DNA of 10,624 bases from contig CAKRCJ010000056.1 in NCBI GenBank assembly GCA_934307185.1, positions 1-10,624 on the forward strand, given 5' to 3'. Origin of the DNA: an uncultured Roseburia sp. (GTDB taxonomy: Bacteria > Bacillota > Clostridia > Lachnospirales > Lachnospiraceae). The first letter of the stretch is position 1; each line of letters starts with the position of its first letter. Shown piece after piece: positions 1-6,534 of the stretch. A program made the position numbers and the translations under genes. The notes under the pieces are model-generated. The model was not told where the DNA came from, did no database searches, and saw only the letters and a list, made by a program, of their open reading frames with translations.

Positions 1-24
1 AATCCACCACATCCACTAAACAAA

Positions 25-207
25 CTAATTATGTTCATGGGTATCCTCTCCTTCATTGTTTTCCTTAATTATTCTGGCAGCTTCTATTAATGCCGTTCTT
101 CTTATAAACTCACTATATGATGAATATGCTTCTAATCTTGCTGCTTCCTTAAACTTATCTAATTCTTCTTCGCTCACTCTTATACTGATTGAAATTGATT
201 TTCTCAT
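25..207 (-). CDS. Small ribbon-helix-helix (RHH) DNA-binding protein, possible mobilization accessory protein
   Basis: Sixty-residue protein with an RHH layout. A short basic beta strand near residues 3-10 (SISISIRVS) is followed by helix A (about 11-24, EEELDKFKEAARLE) and helix B starting at the YSEFIRR segment (about 30-45), then an acidic, His-containing tail. RHH proteins of this size bind DNA as dimers and act as relaxosome accessory factors (MobC-like) or antitoxin/repressors. The start is supported by AGGAGG about 10 nt upstream. The stop is TAG. It lies downstream of a broken relaxase remnant on the same strand, and a partner gene would begin left of base 25, outside the window. A mobilization role is inferred from this context. 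An antitoxin role is equally possible from sequence alone. Confidence 0.7.
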   Translation of the reverse strand: MRKSISISIRVSEEELDKFKEAARLEAYSSYSEFIRRTALIEAARIIKENNEGEDTHEHN

Positions 208-290
208 CTCATTTATTCCTCCTGCTTCATAAATTTATGATACTTTCTTCGTATGTCAATGTCAATACTTTGTTGCACGAACAGATGTTT

Positions 291-577
291 TTATTTTGTT
301 TTTTTATAAACGTTTCCAACCATCTTCTCCACACTCTCCAGAAACCTCTCCAAGTCACAGACAAATGAATCACAGATAATGTTCGTGGTGTAAATACATT
401 TCTTTTTGATACTTTCTTAGATAATCCACACTTTGCTCCTTCCCATACCGAAACACCTACCACATGCATATGCGGACTAGCTTCATCAAAGTGTATGACC
501 GCATTCGCAATCTTGAACTCCGGCAGTAGCTTTTGCAGGCATTCAAGAATATAATCAAATACCTCAGACATTTTCAC
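291..577 (-). pseudogene. MobV/Pre-type relaxase, N-terminal remnant with frameshift
   Basis: The frame contains the MobV (Mob/Pre, PF01076) metal/catalytic signature HFDEASPHMHV, i.e. H-x-D-E-x-x-P-H-x-H, preceded by a helical segment (VFDYILECLQKLLPEF). Family members nick plasmid or element DNA at oriT and are normally several hundred residues long. Only about 70 residues of that reading remain here. Upstream the frame closes at a TGA at 602-604, so the true N-terminus is missing. After the FTPRTLSVI segment (about 370-380) the sense reading moves to another frame (CDLERFLESVEKMVGN) and ends at TAA 291-293, suggesting an internal deletion with frameshift. The GTG at 577 has no convincing ribosome site. 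Not functional as a relaxase. A second relaxase remnant from the C-terminal half lies at 3007-3504. Confidence 0.8.
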
Positions 578-738
578 TAATTTGCACCAGTTTTTGTTGC
601 TTCATATAATTGGGATAATTTTTAAAAGTAAAAAGAAATGTGATAATAGATAATACCTATGACACTTCTGTTTAGTACTCATTAATATCTGTGGTACTAT
701 CAAAACAGGTATCATATAGGTATCACGATAAAAGAAAA

Positions 739-776
739 AGCCCCATAAATGGCTTGTTTACGCCATTTATGAAGCT
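739..776 (-). terminator. Rho-independent terminator, minus strand
   Basis: On the minus strand AGCTTCATAAATGGC pairs with GCCATTTATGGGGCT over 15 positions, counting two G-U pairs, around an 8-nt loop. It is followed by TTTTTCTTTTATC. On the plus strand the two G-U positions become mismatches, so the hairpin is built to stop minus-strand transcripts. It would end the ATPase-TOPRIM transcript and lies 7 nt past the stop of the short ORF at 784-861. Confidence 0.85.
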
Positions 777-783
777 CTGTTTA

Positions 784-922
784 CTATTCAAACTCTTGGG
801 CAGAATGATTTATCTGGTTGTTTCTTGGTACACATTTGTTCATTTCATTCTTCATATTCATCTTATTTTTCACCTTTGTGTACCTCGTCTAGAATTTTTA
901 GAGCCAAAATGGAGCCAGACAT
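784..922 (-). other. Two possible very short coupled ORFs before the terminator
   Basis: On the minus strand an ATG at 920-922 opens 19 codons (MSGSILALKILDEVHKGEK, stop TAA 863-865). An ATG at 859-861 then opens 25 codons ending at TAG 784-786. An AAAGGTG motif lies about 9 nt before the second ATG, and the terminator stem begins 7 nt after its stop. The spacing resembles real small genes or the truncated ends of larger ones. Neither peptide is recognised, and chance ORFs of this size are common in AT-rich DNA. Confidence 0.2.
899..917. repeat. 19-bp repeat, copy 1 (partner at 8719-8737)
   Basis: TAGAGCCAAAATGGAGCCA matches 17 of 19 positions with TAGAGCCAAATTAGAGCCA at 8719-8737, in the same orientation. 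Each copy is itself a doublet of GAGCCA. The two copies bracket 7.8 kb containing all the cargo genes. Confidence 0.5.
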
Positions 923-995
923 TTATTACTAATATGATTATAATATATATCGTGAGATATACATATTTTTTCAATTTATCGAATATAATATTAAC

Positions 996-1028
996 GATTG
1001 TAATAGTTGACTGTAACCTATTGCAATC
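996..1028. repeat. Stem-loop / inverted repeat overlapping the TOPRIM stop codon
   Basis: GATTGTAATAG (996-1006) pairs with CTATTGCAATC (1018-1028) with one U-G. The stem extends by TT/AA around a one-base bulge and leaves a 6-nt centre, GACTGT. There is no T-tract on either side, so it is not a simple terminator. Arms of about 13 nt around a 6-nt centre resemble a tyrosine-recombinase core site or a 3' RNA-stability hairpin. Function unknown. Confidence 0.45.
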
Positions 1029-1545
1029 ACAAAACAGTCATTTCCTCAATATGTGATATATACTCCCAAAAATACTTTAAAGACTTATTGCGTAAAATAG
1101 CTTCATTTAAATTGTATTTCTTTAATATTTCAATCATAATATTTATCCTATCTATTTTAGACGGAATCATTTGATTAAATTTCTCTTTTGTAATATAGTC
1201 AGTATAATACACATATTTTATCTTCATTGCCTTAGAAGTTATTTCATCCACTCCAGCTATGTACCAACTTTCTATTTCAGCTATACTAACGATAATTTTT
1301 TCAACTTCACAATCTGGAAACTGTGCTAATATCGCATTCTTTTTTTCGACTAGCGATTTAAGATCAATATCACAAATGACTATGTAATCGTAATTCGGTA
1401 TGCTTTTGATTGATTTTATATATCTATTTATATATTCTTTCTTTTCTCGAGCATATTTTATAACTTTTATTTTATCATTACCTAAAACAGATGTTATAAA
1501 TCGTTCATCATCTGGTCCTTCTACAAATACAAAAAAGCACTCCAT
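1027..1545 (-). CDS. TOPRIM-like protein, partner of the upstream AAA ATPase; putative defence effector
   Basis: 172 residues from the preferred start. The N-terminus gives a beta strand and FVEGPDDERF (E9 to F16), the conserved-Glu motif of TOPRIM folds. DYIVICDID (D59, D61) gives the D-x-D motif, and a later AEIESW segment (E90, E92, W94) resembles the second acidic patch of DUF4276/OLD-type TOPRIM proteins. Such proteins are often nucleases or nuclease-like effectors coupled to an AAA/ABC-type ATPase. I prefer the ATG at 1543-1545, which has GGGAGA 5 nt upstream and follows the ATPase stop (1547-1549) by one base. A longer in-frame start at 1581 would overlap the ATPase and lacks this support. 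The tight coupling implies one transcript and fixed stoichiometry. The fold is inferred from motifs; the exact family and target are unknown. Confidence 0.75.
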   Translation of the reverse strand: MECFFVFVEGPDDERFITSVLGNDKIKVIKYAREKKEYINRYIKSIKSIPNYDYIVICDIDLKSLVEKKNAILAQFPDCEVEKIIVSIAEIESWYIAGVDEITSKAMKIKYVYYTDYITKEKFNQMIPSKIDRINIMIEILKKYNLNEAILRNKSLKYFWEYISHIEEMTVL

Positions 1546-1546
1546 T

Positions 1547-2821
1547 TCATTCTCCCAATAGTCCCTTAACAAACAAATCATCTATCCCTAAATCTGAATC
1601 AATAAATTGTTGCACCATAAAGTTATCACTTGGTCTACTTATTTGGGTAAATCCATCTATAGTTCTTTTAGCAAATAAAATATCATTGACGTCTGAATAT
1701 TTAACTAATTCAGGATTATGTGTCGTTATTATAATTTGTTTTTCCTTTGAAACTTCCTTTGCCATTTCTACTATTTTACTCATTAATTGTGGATGTAAAT
1801 TTCTTTCTGGTTCCTCAATAATAATAATTCCTGATTCACCCTCAAAGTATAATGCAATTATCAGTGCAAGCATATTAACTGTTCCATCAGATAGAAAATT
1901 TGAATAAAAAGTTTTATTGTTATATTTTTCTTTTATCCTATAACTTACTGATTTATCGACATTATTTTGTACATCTATCTGTTCTATAAAAGGCAAGCTG
2001 TCACAAAGAAGGTTCAACAATTTTTTCTTTTTCAATTTACTTTTTAAAATCAATTGTAAAATATTAGCAATATTAGATCCATCTTCTTCAAGTCTTCTTT
2101 TTGAAGTAATAGAGCTAGATGATTTCATTAATCTAGGATCAAAATCATATATTTTTATAAAATTATTTGCATTAAACATTGGAGGCATCATGAAATCTAA
2201 CTTATTTAATATTAATTCTTTTCGCTCTTTTCCCTCTTCATTAATAATATCGGAAATAAATTCTGCTCCCATACCATATTTCAGTTCATCTTCATCATAC
2301 AAAGTTTCATCTTCAATATGAGATTTCACTTTATTACCATTCTTTTCATAAACAATAGTATACTTACCAGTTGTTTTTTCACATTCCTTTTTTTCTTTTT
2401 CATTTGCAATACCACAAGTTGTATATTTAATCTCGAGTCTTTCTGCACCTATCTTATATCCCAACCCCCTCTTATAAGGGATAATTTCAAACTCACTAAC
2501 TATCTCTTCAAGCAATAATCCCTTTCCTTCCTTTTGATTCACAATTCGAATCCATTCTTCATCATGCAAATCAAGAATAAACTTTAAGTACATGGATTCA
2601 TTTTTCCCAATTGTCGCATTAATAGCATAATTTATTCCCCCAAGCAATGATATTGCATCATCTAATCCATATAAAATTATATTATTTACAAATCTAATAA
2701 TTGATACTGTATTTGACTTTCCAGAAGCATTAGCTCCTAATAAAATGGTCAAATTTTCTAAATTGATTATCTGTTCTCCAAAACTTTTAAAATTTTTAAT
2801 ATGTATATATTTTATTTTCAC
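1547..2821 (-). CDS. AAA_21/OLD-type (SMC-like) ATPase, putative phage-defence ATPase
   Basis: 424 residues, ABC/SMC-like ATPase. The N-terminus IHIKNFKSFG is the usual opening of RecF/OLD-type ATPases. Walker A is GANASGKS (29-36), the signature-like motif LSDGT is at 310-314, Walker B is IIIIEEPERNLHP (332-344) with the catalytic Glu pair, and the switch His is in TTHNPEL (366-372). No coiled-coil arm of SMC size is present. The middle (about 60-290) is Lys/Glu-rich and has no motif I recognise. It lacks a fused TOPRIM domain, which is supplied by the next gene. The start is GTG at 2821 with AGGAGG 5 nt upstream. The gene is very AT-rich compared with guaA, consistent with horizontal acquisition. 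ATPase plus small TOPRIM partner is the architecture of AbiL, RloAB and PARIS; I cannot place it in one. Confidence 0.88.
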   Translation of the reverse strand: MKIKYIHIKNFKSFGEQIINLENLTILLGANASGKSNTVSIIRFVNNIILYGLDDAISLLGGINYAINATIGKNESMYLKFILDLHDEEWIRIVNQKEGKGLLLEEIVSEFEIIPYKRGLGYKIGAERLEIKYTTCGIANEKEKKECEKTTGKYTIVYEKNGNKVKSHIEDETLYDEDELKYGMGAEFISDIINEEGKERKELILNKLDFMMPPMFNANNFIKIYDFDPRLMKSSSSITSKRRLEEDGSNIANILQLILKSKLKKKKLLNLLCDSLPFIEQIDVQNNVDKSVSYRIKEKYNNKTFYSNFLSDGTVNMLALIIALYFEGESGIIIIEEPERNLHPQLMSKIVEMAKEVSKEKQIIITTHNPELVKYSDVNDILFAKRTIDGFTQISRPSDNFMVQQFIDSDLGIDDLFVKGLLGE

Positions 2822-2913
2822 AATGTCCTCCTATGTGTTATAAACTATGAAAACATTTTAATTACTACCTATTTACATTTCTAAAAACTAAAATCCACTA
2901 TTAAATATTTTTT

Positions 2914-2942
2914 ATTATAACACATTAAGAATTACTTTTCCA
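2914..2942 (-). promoter_or_regulatory. Promoter of the ATPase-TOPRIM operon
   Basis: On the minus strand a perfect TATAAT (2914-2919) is preceded by TGT, giving an extended -10 (TGTTATAAT). TGGAAA (2937-2942, 4 of 6 to TTGACA) lies 17 nt upstream. This predicts a transcript start near 2907 and a leader of about 85 nt before the GTG start. It sits just downstream of the relaxase remnant, so the cassette carries its own promoter. Confidence 0.65.
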
Positions 2943-3006
2943 CAAAAGATGGAAGAATGGTCAATACAACTCGTCTCTTTTCCAGCACATCAATCCATCC
3001 CTTCCA

Positions 3007-3504
3007 TTATCTTGCCTCATAAGACCTTTTATATCGTCTAGCCTGCAGTTCCACACGCTCCTGTTCCTTCACTTTACCAATAATCGTATCAATCTGCTCT
3101 GCACCAGCATATCTCTTCACACGCTCCAGATCATCAGCCGTTTCCTGCAACAGCTCTGTCCTATCACTCATATCCTTAATCTTACCCTTGTAAAACTCCA
3201 CATCATCTGACAGTCTCTTCTTTTCCTTCCGAAGCTGTAATACTTCCTCTTTTAGCCTTACGCATTGGATTGTCAGGTTCTTTATCAAGGTCTTAAGTTT
3301 ATTCACAAATGGCATTACCACCTTATCCCGAAATGACTTAGCACTTGCAAATGCTCCAGGTTCCGGCAACTGCCATTCCGGTGCTTCATCATACTTCCTT
3401 ACATCACGCTGCAATAACTGCTCCGACTGCACCATCTGCTCTATATGGCTCTTAAGCTCATTCTGTTGCTTTTCAAGTTGAACATTATTCTGTTGCAAAT
3501 CATT
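3007..3504 (-). pseudogene. MobV/Pre-type relaxase, C-terminal coiled-coil remnant
   Basis: About 165 residues of Glu/Lys/Gln-rich coiled coil (NDLQQNNVQLEKQQNELK onward) containing EWQLPEPGAFASAKSFRDK, ending in a basic tail and TAA at 3007-3009. I recognise this as the C-terminal region of MobV relaxases found in Lachnospiraceae mobilizable elements. The catalytic N-terminal domain is absent. The open frame continues to a TTG at 3558, but that part runs through a hairpin (3507-3539) and has no ribosome site, so it is not native relaxase sequence. Base composition is clearly less AT-rich than the neighbouring ATPase gene. The missing half may correspond to the remnant at 291-577, although the two lie in reversed order on the strand. 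Confidence 0.75.
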
Positions 3505-3506
3505 GT

Positions 3507-3539
3507 AGGGGTGTTCAAAGGGGGGGCATTTGAACCCCT
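3507..3539. repeat. GC-rich hairpin at the break point of the relaxase remnant (possible oriT relic)
   Basis: AGGGG-TG-TTCAAA (3507-3519) pairs with TTTGAACCCCT (3529-3539), leaving a 2-nt bulge and a G-rich loop with a run of seven G. It abuts the position where relaxase similarity begins. MobV oriT regions lie upstream of the relaxase gene and contain inverted repeats, so a deletion joining oriT to the 3' half of the gene would give this arrangement. That assignment is inference. Confidence 0.35.
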
Positions 3540-3571
3540 TGAGGAATGGCACTTGCAAGCATAAAAAAGAT

Positions 3572-3602
3572 GGCAGGCAGTCTCGTTATAAGACCACCTG
3601 CC
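3572..3602 (-). terminator. Rho-independent terminator of the GNAT/membrane-protein block, minus strand
   Basis: GGCAGGTGGTCT pairs with AGACTGCCTGCC over 12 bp on the minus strand, with two central G-U pairs that become mismatches on the plus strand. The loop is 7 nt and is followed by ATCTTTTTTATG. It lies about 110 nt after the GNAT stop and separates that block from the relaxase remnant and defence cassette. Confidence 0.88.
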
Positions 3603-3713
3603 TGTTGATTATTCTTATATAGTTTTCTGTATTTCGTCAATTCAACAAAACTGGAAGCTATTAAAGGTAAACAAACACTAATTTGAACTCTTCCAATAGA
3701 AATACTGTATCAC

Positions 3714-4475
3714 TTATTTCAAAACTTTTTCATACTGAGATATCAATTTTTGAATTTCTTCATTGAGACTTTCTTTACTACCATCACAAGATATTAGTAT
3801 TGTTTTTAAGGAATTTATCATTTTTTGATACATAAATCGCATGGCTTTTGTCTCGATTTCTTTTTTATAATCAACATCTCCATCAATACACAAATCAAAC
3901 TGTATTTTTCTAATTGGAATATCAATTTTGAAGCACAATATCTGAGATAACATTTTTTCTTTATCAACCCGAAAAATATTGGCCACTTTGGATAGATTAT
4001 CTGAAATCAGTTCTCTATTATTCTCTTGGAATTCTTTTTCGAATTGCTCTTCCACTGCTACGTTTCTTTCTATTCCATAAGGCATTGCTCCAACCTTTCT
4101 CATTAATAAAATACTAGGATAATTATCTGGATATACCTTACTTTTTACAGATTTCATATGATACTCTTTCTCACAAATTTCCAAAAGAATTTTTAACGCT
4201 TGGTATCCGACCCCCTGATGTTGAAAGCATTTAAAAATCTCGATCGAAATTTCCTTCTCATCCTGATCTATATGTTTTATAGAACAGAATCCACAAATTT
4301 CATTATTTCCCAAAATTGTGTAAGTAATTTCTGTTTTCATTGTAAATGTATTAACCCATACTTTGTCTGCCTCATTCTCGTCTTCGAGAAGATTAACTTC
4401 TACCCATGTCTCTTTTTCCAATTCAATATAGCTGTCTTTGTCAGCCTCTTCAATATGTCTTAATTTAACATTCAT
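3714..4475 (-). CDS. GNAT-family N-acetyltransferase with an extra C-terminal region
   Basis: 253 residues. Residues 1-140 form a GNAT domain: the opening VKLRHIEEADKDSY is typical, and the acetyl-CoA pyrophosphate loop is Q85-H-Q-G88-V-G90 (Q-x-x-G-x-G). The following helix (YQALKILLEICEKE) and PDNYPSILLMRKVGA (about 116-130) match the later GNAT motif with Asn, Ser and Gly-Ala. These enzymes transfer acetyl from acetyl-CoA to amines or protein N-termini; the substrate cannot be read from sequence. Residues about 145-253 are an unrecognised helical extension, longer than a plain GNAT of about 150-180 residues. The ATG is preceded by GGTGG 8 nt upstream. It lies 74 nt after the membrane-protein gene and upstream of a strong terminator, so it is probably the last gene of a three-gene transcript. 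Confidence 0.85.
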   Translation of the reverse strand: MNVKLRHIEEADKDSYIELEKETWVEVNLLEDENEADKVWVNTFTMKTEITYTILGNNEICGFCSIKHIDQDEKEISIEIFKCFQHQGVGYQALKILLEICEKEYHMKSVKSKVYPDNYPSILLMRKVGAMPYGIERNVAVEEQFEKEFQENNRELISDNLSKVANIFRVDKEKMLSQILCFKIDIPIRKIQFDLCIDGDVDYKKEIETKAMRFMYQKMINSLKTILISCDGSKESLNEEIQKLISQYEKVLK

Positions 4476-4549
4476 TTTCTAACCACCATATTTTTATCAT
4501 ATTTAAGATCATATTACACCAAATAATCAACAAACCAAACACACAACAA

Positions 4550-5362
4550 TCAGTATTGTATGGAACAGTCAACATACATTTTTGCAGAACGAATATAACA
4601 AAAGTTTTCACTATCCGTATATGGCAAACTGATTCTGCGTTTATCATTTCGTTCACATAATACAAAATATACATCTATGTCTATTCCATCTTGTCTAGCC
4701 TTATCTTTTAATGTTCTCACAAGATAATTATATTTTCGTGTATCCGTAATACTATATACAACTCTTTCATGCGGATTATAGCTTCTTGTAAAAATTTCCC
4801 CTGTTGGATTTTTTATATCTTGACGCTTAAAAAAACTATATGTAGGCGTGTATTCATAAGTGTATGTCATTCTTCTTTGACCGTTAGATACAGAATAATC
4901 ACCATTCCTAGCTTGTCTAAGAAGATTTGATTTTATATTTTCATAAGCTCTATCTACATCATAATCAATACATCTCTTATCCTTTTCCCACTGTTCATCA
5001 GAAGCTTGTTGTGGTGTCAAAGTGTTTTCTTGAAGTTCTGCTTTAAATCCAGTAAGATTAGGGTTATTGATAGGCTTTTCTTCAATATTTTTTTGAACTG
5101 GTTGTGTATTCGTATTATTTAAAGAACTATTGATGTTATTTGTATTATTGCCTTGCGAATTATTATTTGAACAAGCCCATACTACAAATAATGCTACTGC
5201 TATCACAACAATTAATAACCAAGGACAATATGCAACTATTGCCATTATGCCAAATATAAGTATTGCCCCTCCTACGAATTTTAATATGGCAATTAATAAG
5301 GAAGAGTCTCCATAAAACAGCACTCCAATGATTGCTATAAATACAAAAAATAAAAATGCCAT
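4550..5362 (-). CDS. Membrane-anchored protein of unknown function with Asn-rich linker
   Basis: 270 residues. The first 63 are strongly hydrophobic, with about three membrane segments (roughly 2-17, 21-44, 46-63). Next comes a low-complexity Asn/Ser/Gln linker (about 64-95, e.g. SNNNSQGNNTNNINSS), then a soluble region of about 150 residues rich in Arg, Asp and Tyr with no motif I recognise. No cleavable signal peptide is evident. WAC at 61-63 is not a convincing lipobox. The ATG has AGGAGG about 8 nt upstream. It starts 24 nt after the stop of the preceding gene, so the two are very likely co-transcribed. Which side of the membrane the C-terminal region lies on is unclear. I do not recognise a family. 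Confidence 0.8.
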   Translation of the reverse strand: MAFLFFVFIAIIGVLFYGDSSLLIAILKFVGGAILIFGIMAIVAYCPWLLIVVIAVALFVVWACSNNNSQGNNTNNINSSLNNTNTQPVQKNIEEKPINNPNLTGFKAELQENTLTPQQASDEQWEKDKRCIDYDVDRAYENIKSNLLRQARNGDYSVSNGQRRMTYTYEYTPTYSFFKRQDIKNPTGEIFTRSYNPHERVVYSITDTRKYNYLVRTLKDKARQDGIDIDVYFVLCERNDKRRISLPYTDSENFCYIRSAKMYVDCSIQY

Positions 5363-5386
5363 ATGTTTTCCCTCCTATTTTGACAT

Positions 5387-6232
5387 TCATTCTCTCCATT
5401 CAGAATGCTGACTAATAATTTTTTCGATATAATCTTTTAATTCACCGCTATCTTCTTCCCAGAGATAAGCACCTTTACACATATAATCAAACTTTGTATT
5501 TGAGTTTATTGTCATATTCCCAAATGAAACAGAATAATTAATTTCATCCTCATAAATTTCTTTTGAAAAAGTTAATGCCATATCACAATACAAGGGCTGA
5601 TGTATCACGCTAGACATACCATATATATGATCAAAATTACTGTAGAAAAATTCTGCACTCTGATCCATATTGATTTCTCCATCATCAGGATATAAATATA
5701 ACCCCGCTTGTAGTTGCTTAATCAAACTATAAACAAAATCTTTTCTTTGTGTTGGTTCATTAACAAAGAAATCCCATATATTGCAATTTAGCTTTTCAGC
5801 AAGCAATGACATAAAAATCATAAATTTATCCATAATCGGTATATATGACCAACTGATTTTTGGAACTGCATTAGTTCGATAATCATTATTCATAGTGTTT
5901 TCACACTCTGCTAATATTTCATATATATCTTTTTTGTTTTTCATAGCAATAATCATTACATTAGACATGACTATATTTGAATATATAAAATGCTGCGTAT
6001 CAATCAATTCATCTACTCCATAACCACCGCCATATTTATTATTTAAATCTACTAATTTCTTTTTGAATTTATTTCTTCTCTCTTCACTATTGCTATTTTC
6101 AGACCTAGCATTTTCTTTTTTACATTGTCTCTCTTGTTCAGCCAATTTATCATAATATTTCAAATCATCATATTGTCCATAGCGACTGTATCTTATCATG
6201 TGCATTCCTGCATAATTGTTATTATATCCCAT
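5387..6232 (-). CDS. Hypothetical soluble protein, first gene of the three-gene block
   Basis: 281 residues with no recognised domain. Residues 1-35 are Tyr/Gly-rich, about 36-65 are charged and probably coiled coil (EERRNKFKKKLVDLNNKYG), and the remainder looks like a mixed alpha/beta globular protein with Trp- and Tyr-rich stretches (WSYIPIMDKFMIFMSLLAEK, then CNIWDFFVNEP). There is no signal peptide or clear membrane span. ATG at 6232 with GAGG about 8 nt upstream (6241-6244). The IS110 left end falls about 10 nt upstream of this start, inside or right at the ribosome site, so the ancestral promoter has been separated from the gene. TATAAT is present on the minus strand at 6247-6252 with no good -35. 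Expression now probably depends on sequence within the IS. Confidence 0.75.
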   Translation of the reverse strand: MGYNNNYAGMHMIRYSRYGQYDDLKYYDKLAEQERQCKKENARSENSNSEERRNKFKKKLVDLNNKYGGGYGVDELIDTQHFIYSNIVMSNVMIIAMKNKKDIYEILAECENTMNNDYRTNAVPKISWSYIPIMDKFMIFMSLLAEKLNCNIWDFFVNEPTQRKDFVYSLIKQLQAGLYLYPDDGEINMDQSAEFFYSNFDHIYGMSSVIHQPLYCDMALTFSKEIYEDEINYSVSFGNMTINSNTKFDYMCKGAYLWEEDSGELKDYIEKIISQHSEWRE

Positions 6233-6265
6233 ATAATAATCCTCGTATTATATAGTAGTAGTTTT

Positions 6266-6505
6266 TATAGACCCTCTCTAAGGTCTTTACAACTATTAGG
6301 TCATAGTCCATTCTTTACCTCTTCTGTAGGTTCGACTATGATATATAAGATGCTGTGGATTGGTTTTATTTCTCCTACCACTTGATGGTTTTAGGAAGGC
6401 TCCAACCACAGTCTCTTTGTTCATTTGTTAATCAGTTAGATACCGCATGACGGTTTATTTAGAACGAGGTTACAATCGCAAGGAGCACCCTGTGGTTCTA
6501 AAACA
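6266..6505 (+). ncRNA. Candidate IS110 bridge RNA
   Basis: The leader folds into successive hairpins. A 5' stem AGACC/GGTCT is at 6269-6273/6282-6286. Loop A has TCATAGTC/GACTATGA (6301-6308/6334-6341) with an inner ACCT/AGGT. Loop B has CTGTGG-a-TTGG/CCAACCACAG (6353-6363/6402-6411) with an inner TCCTACCA/TGG...TAGGA. Loop C has TTTAGAAC/GTTCTAAA (6458-6465/6495-6502) around 29 nt. Bridge RNAs have a 5' hairpin and stem-loops with internal loops carrying target and donor guides. Loop C is the best donor-loop candidate because both of its sides match the proposed IS ends. I could not match a target guide convincingly. RNA limits are approximate. Confidence 0.6.
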
Positions 6506-6534
6506 GCATTAATACATTTCAAAGGAGATTTATT

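Larger units (their letters stand above)
578..1026. other. Gene-poor stretch between the TOPRIM gene and the relaxase remnant
   Basis: No gene of normal size is supported here. The stretch holds a stem-loop next to the TOPRIM stop (996-1028), one copy of a 19-bp repeat (899-917), two very short minus-strand ORFs (784-922) and a minus-strand terminator (739-776). Bases 580-735 are AT-rich. They contain two copies of AGGTATCA about 10 nt apart near 708-726 and a nearby inverted ATACCTAT near 647. I attach no function to these. Confidence 0.6.

Noticed and set aside
227..290. Extension of the relaxase-remnant frame to 227
   Set aside because: The sense reading moves to another frame and stops at 291-293; the rest is out-of-frame translation.
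691..1056. 121-codon plus-strand open frame
   Set aside because: It runs through the minus-strand terminator hairpin and the stem-loop at 996-1028, has no ribosome site and gives a composition-driven hydrophobic sequence. It looks like chance in AT-rich DNA.
1546..1581. Longer start for the TOPRIM protein at 1581
   Set aside because: The internal ATG at 1543-1545 has GGGAGA at ideal spacing and follows the ATPase stop directly. The longer form adds 12 residues before the conserved first strand.
1027..2821. Calling the pair PARIS (AriA/AriB) or AbiL outright
   Set aside because: Only the general architecture and short motifs match. The TOPRIM partner is smaller than I expect for AriB, and no profile search could be run.
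3505..3558. Start of the relaxase C-terminal frame at the TTG at 3558
   Set aside because: The first 18 codons pass through a hairpin, are unlike the family and have no ribosome site, so I treat it as a fusion by deletion and not as a gene start.
4465..4674. Open frame overlapping the 3' end of the membrane-protein gene
   Set aside because: Shadow of the 4550-5362 gene in another frame, with no ribosome site or recognisable content.
6458..6502. Reading ACGAGG in loop C as a target guide
   Set aside because: The match is to sequence on both sides of the proposed left core, and extension into the target side (AATAATC) fails after a few bases. The donor interpretation fits better.
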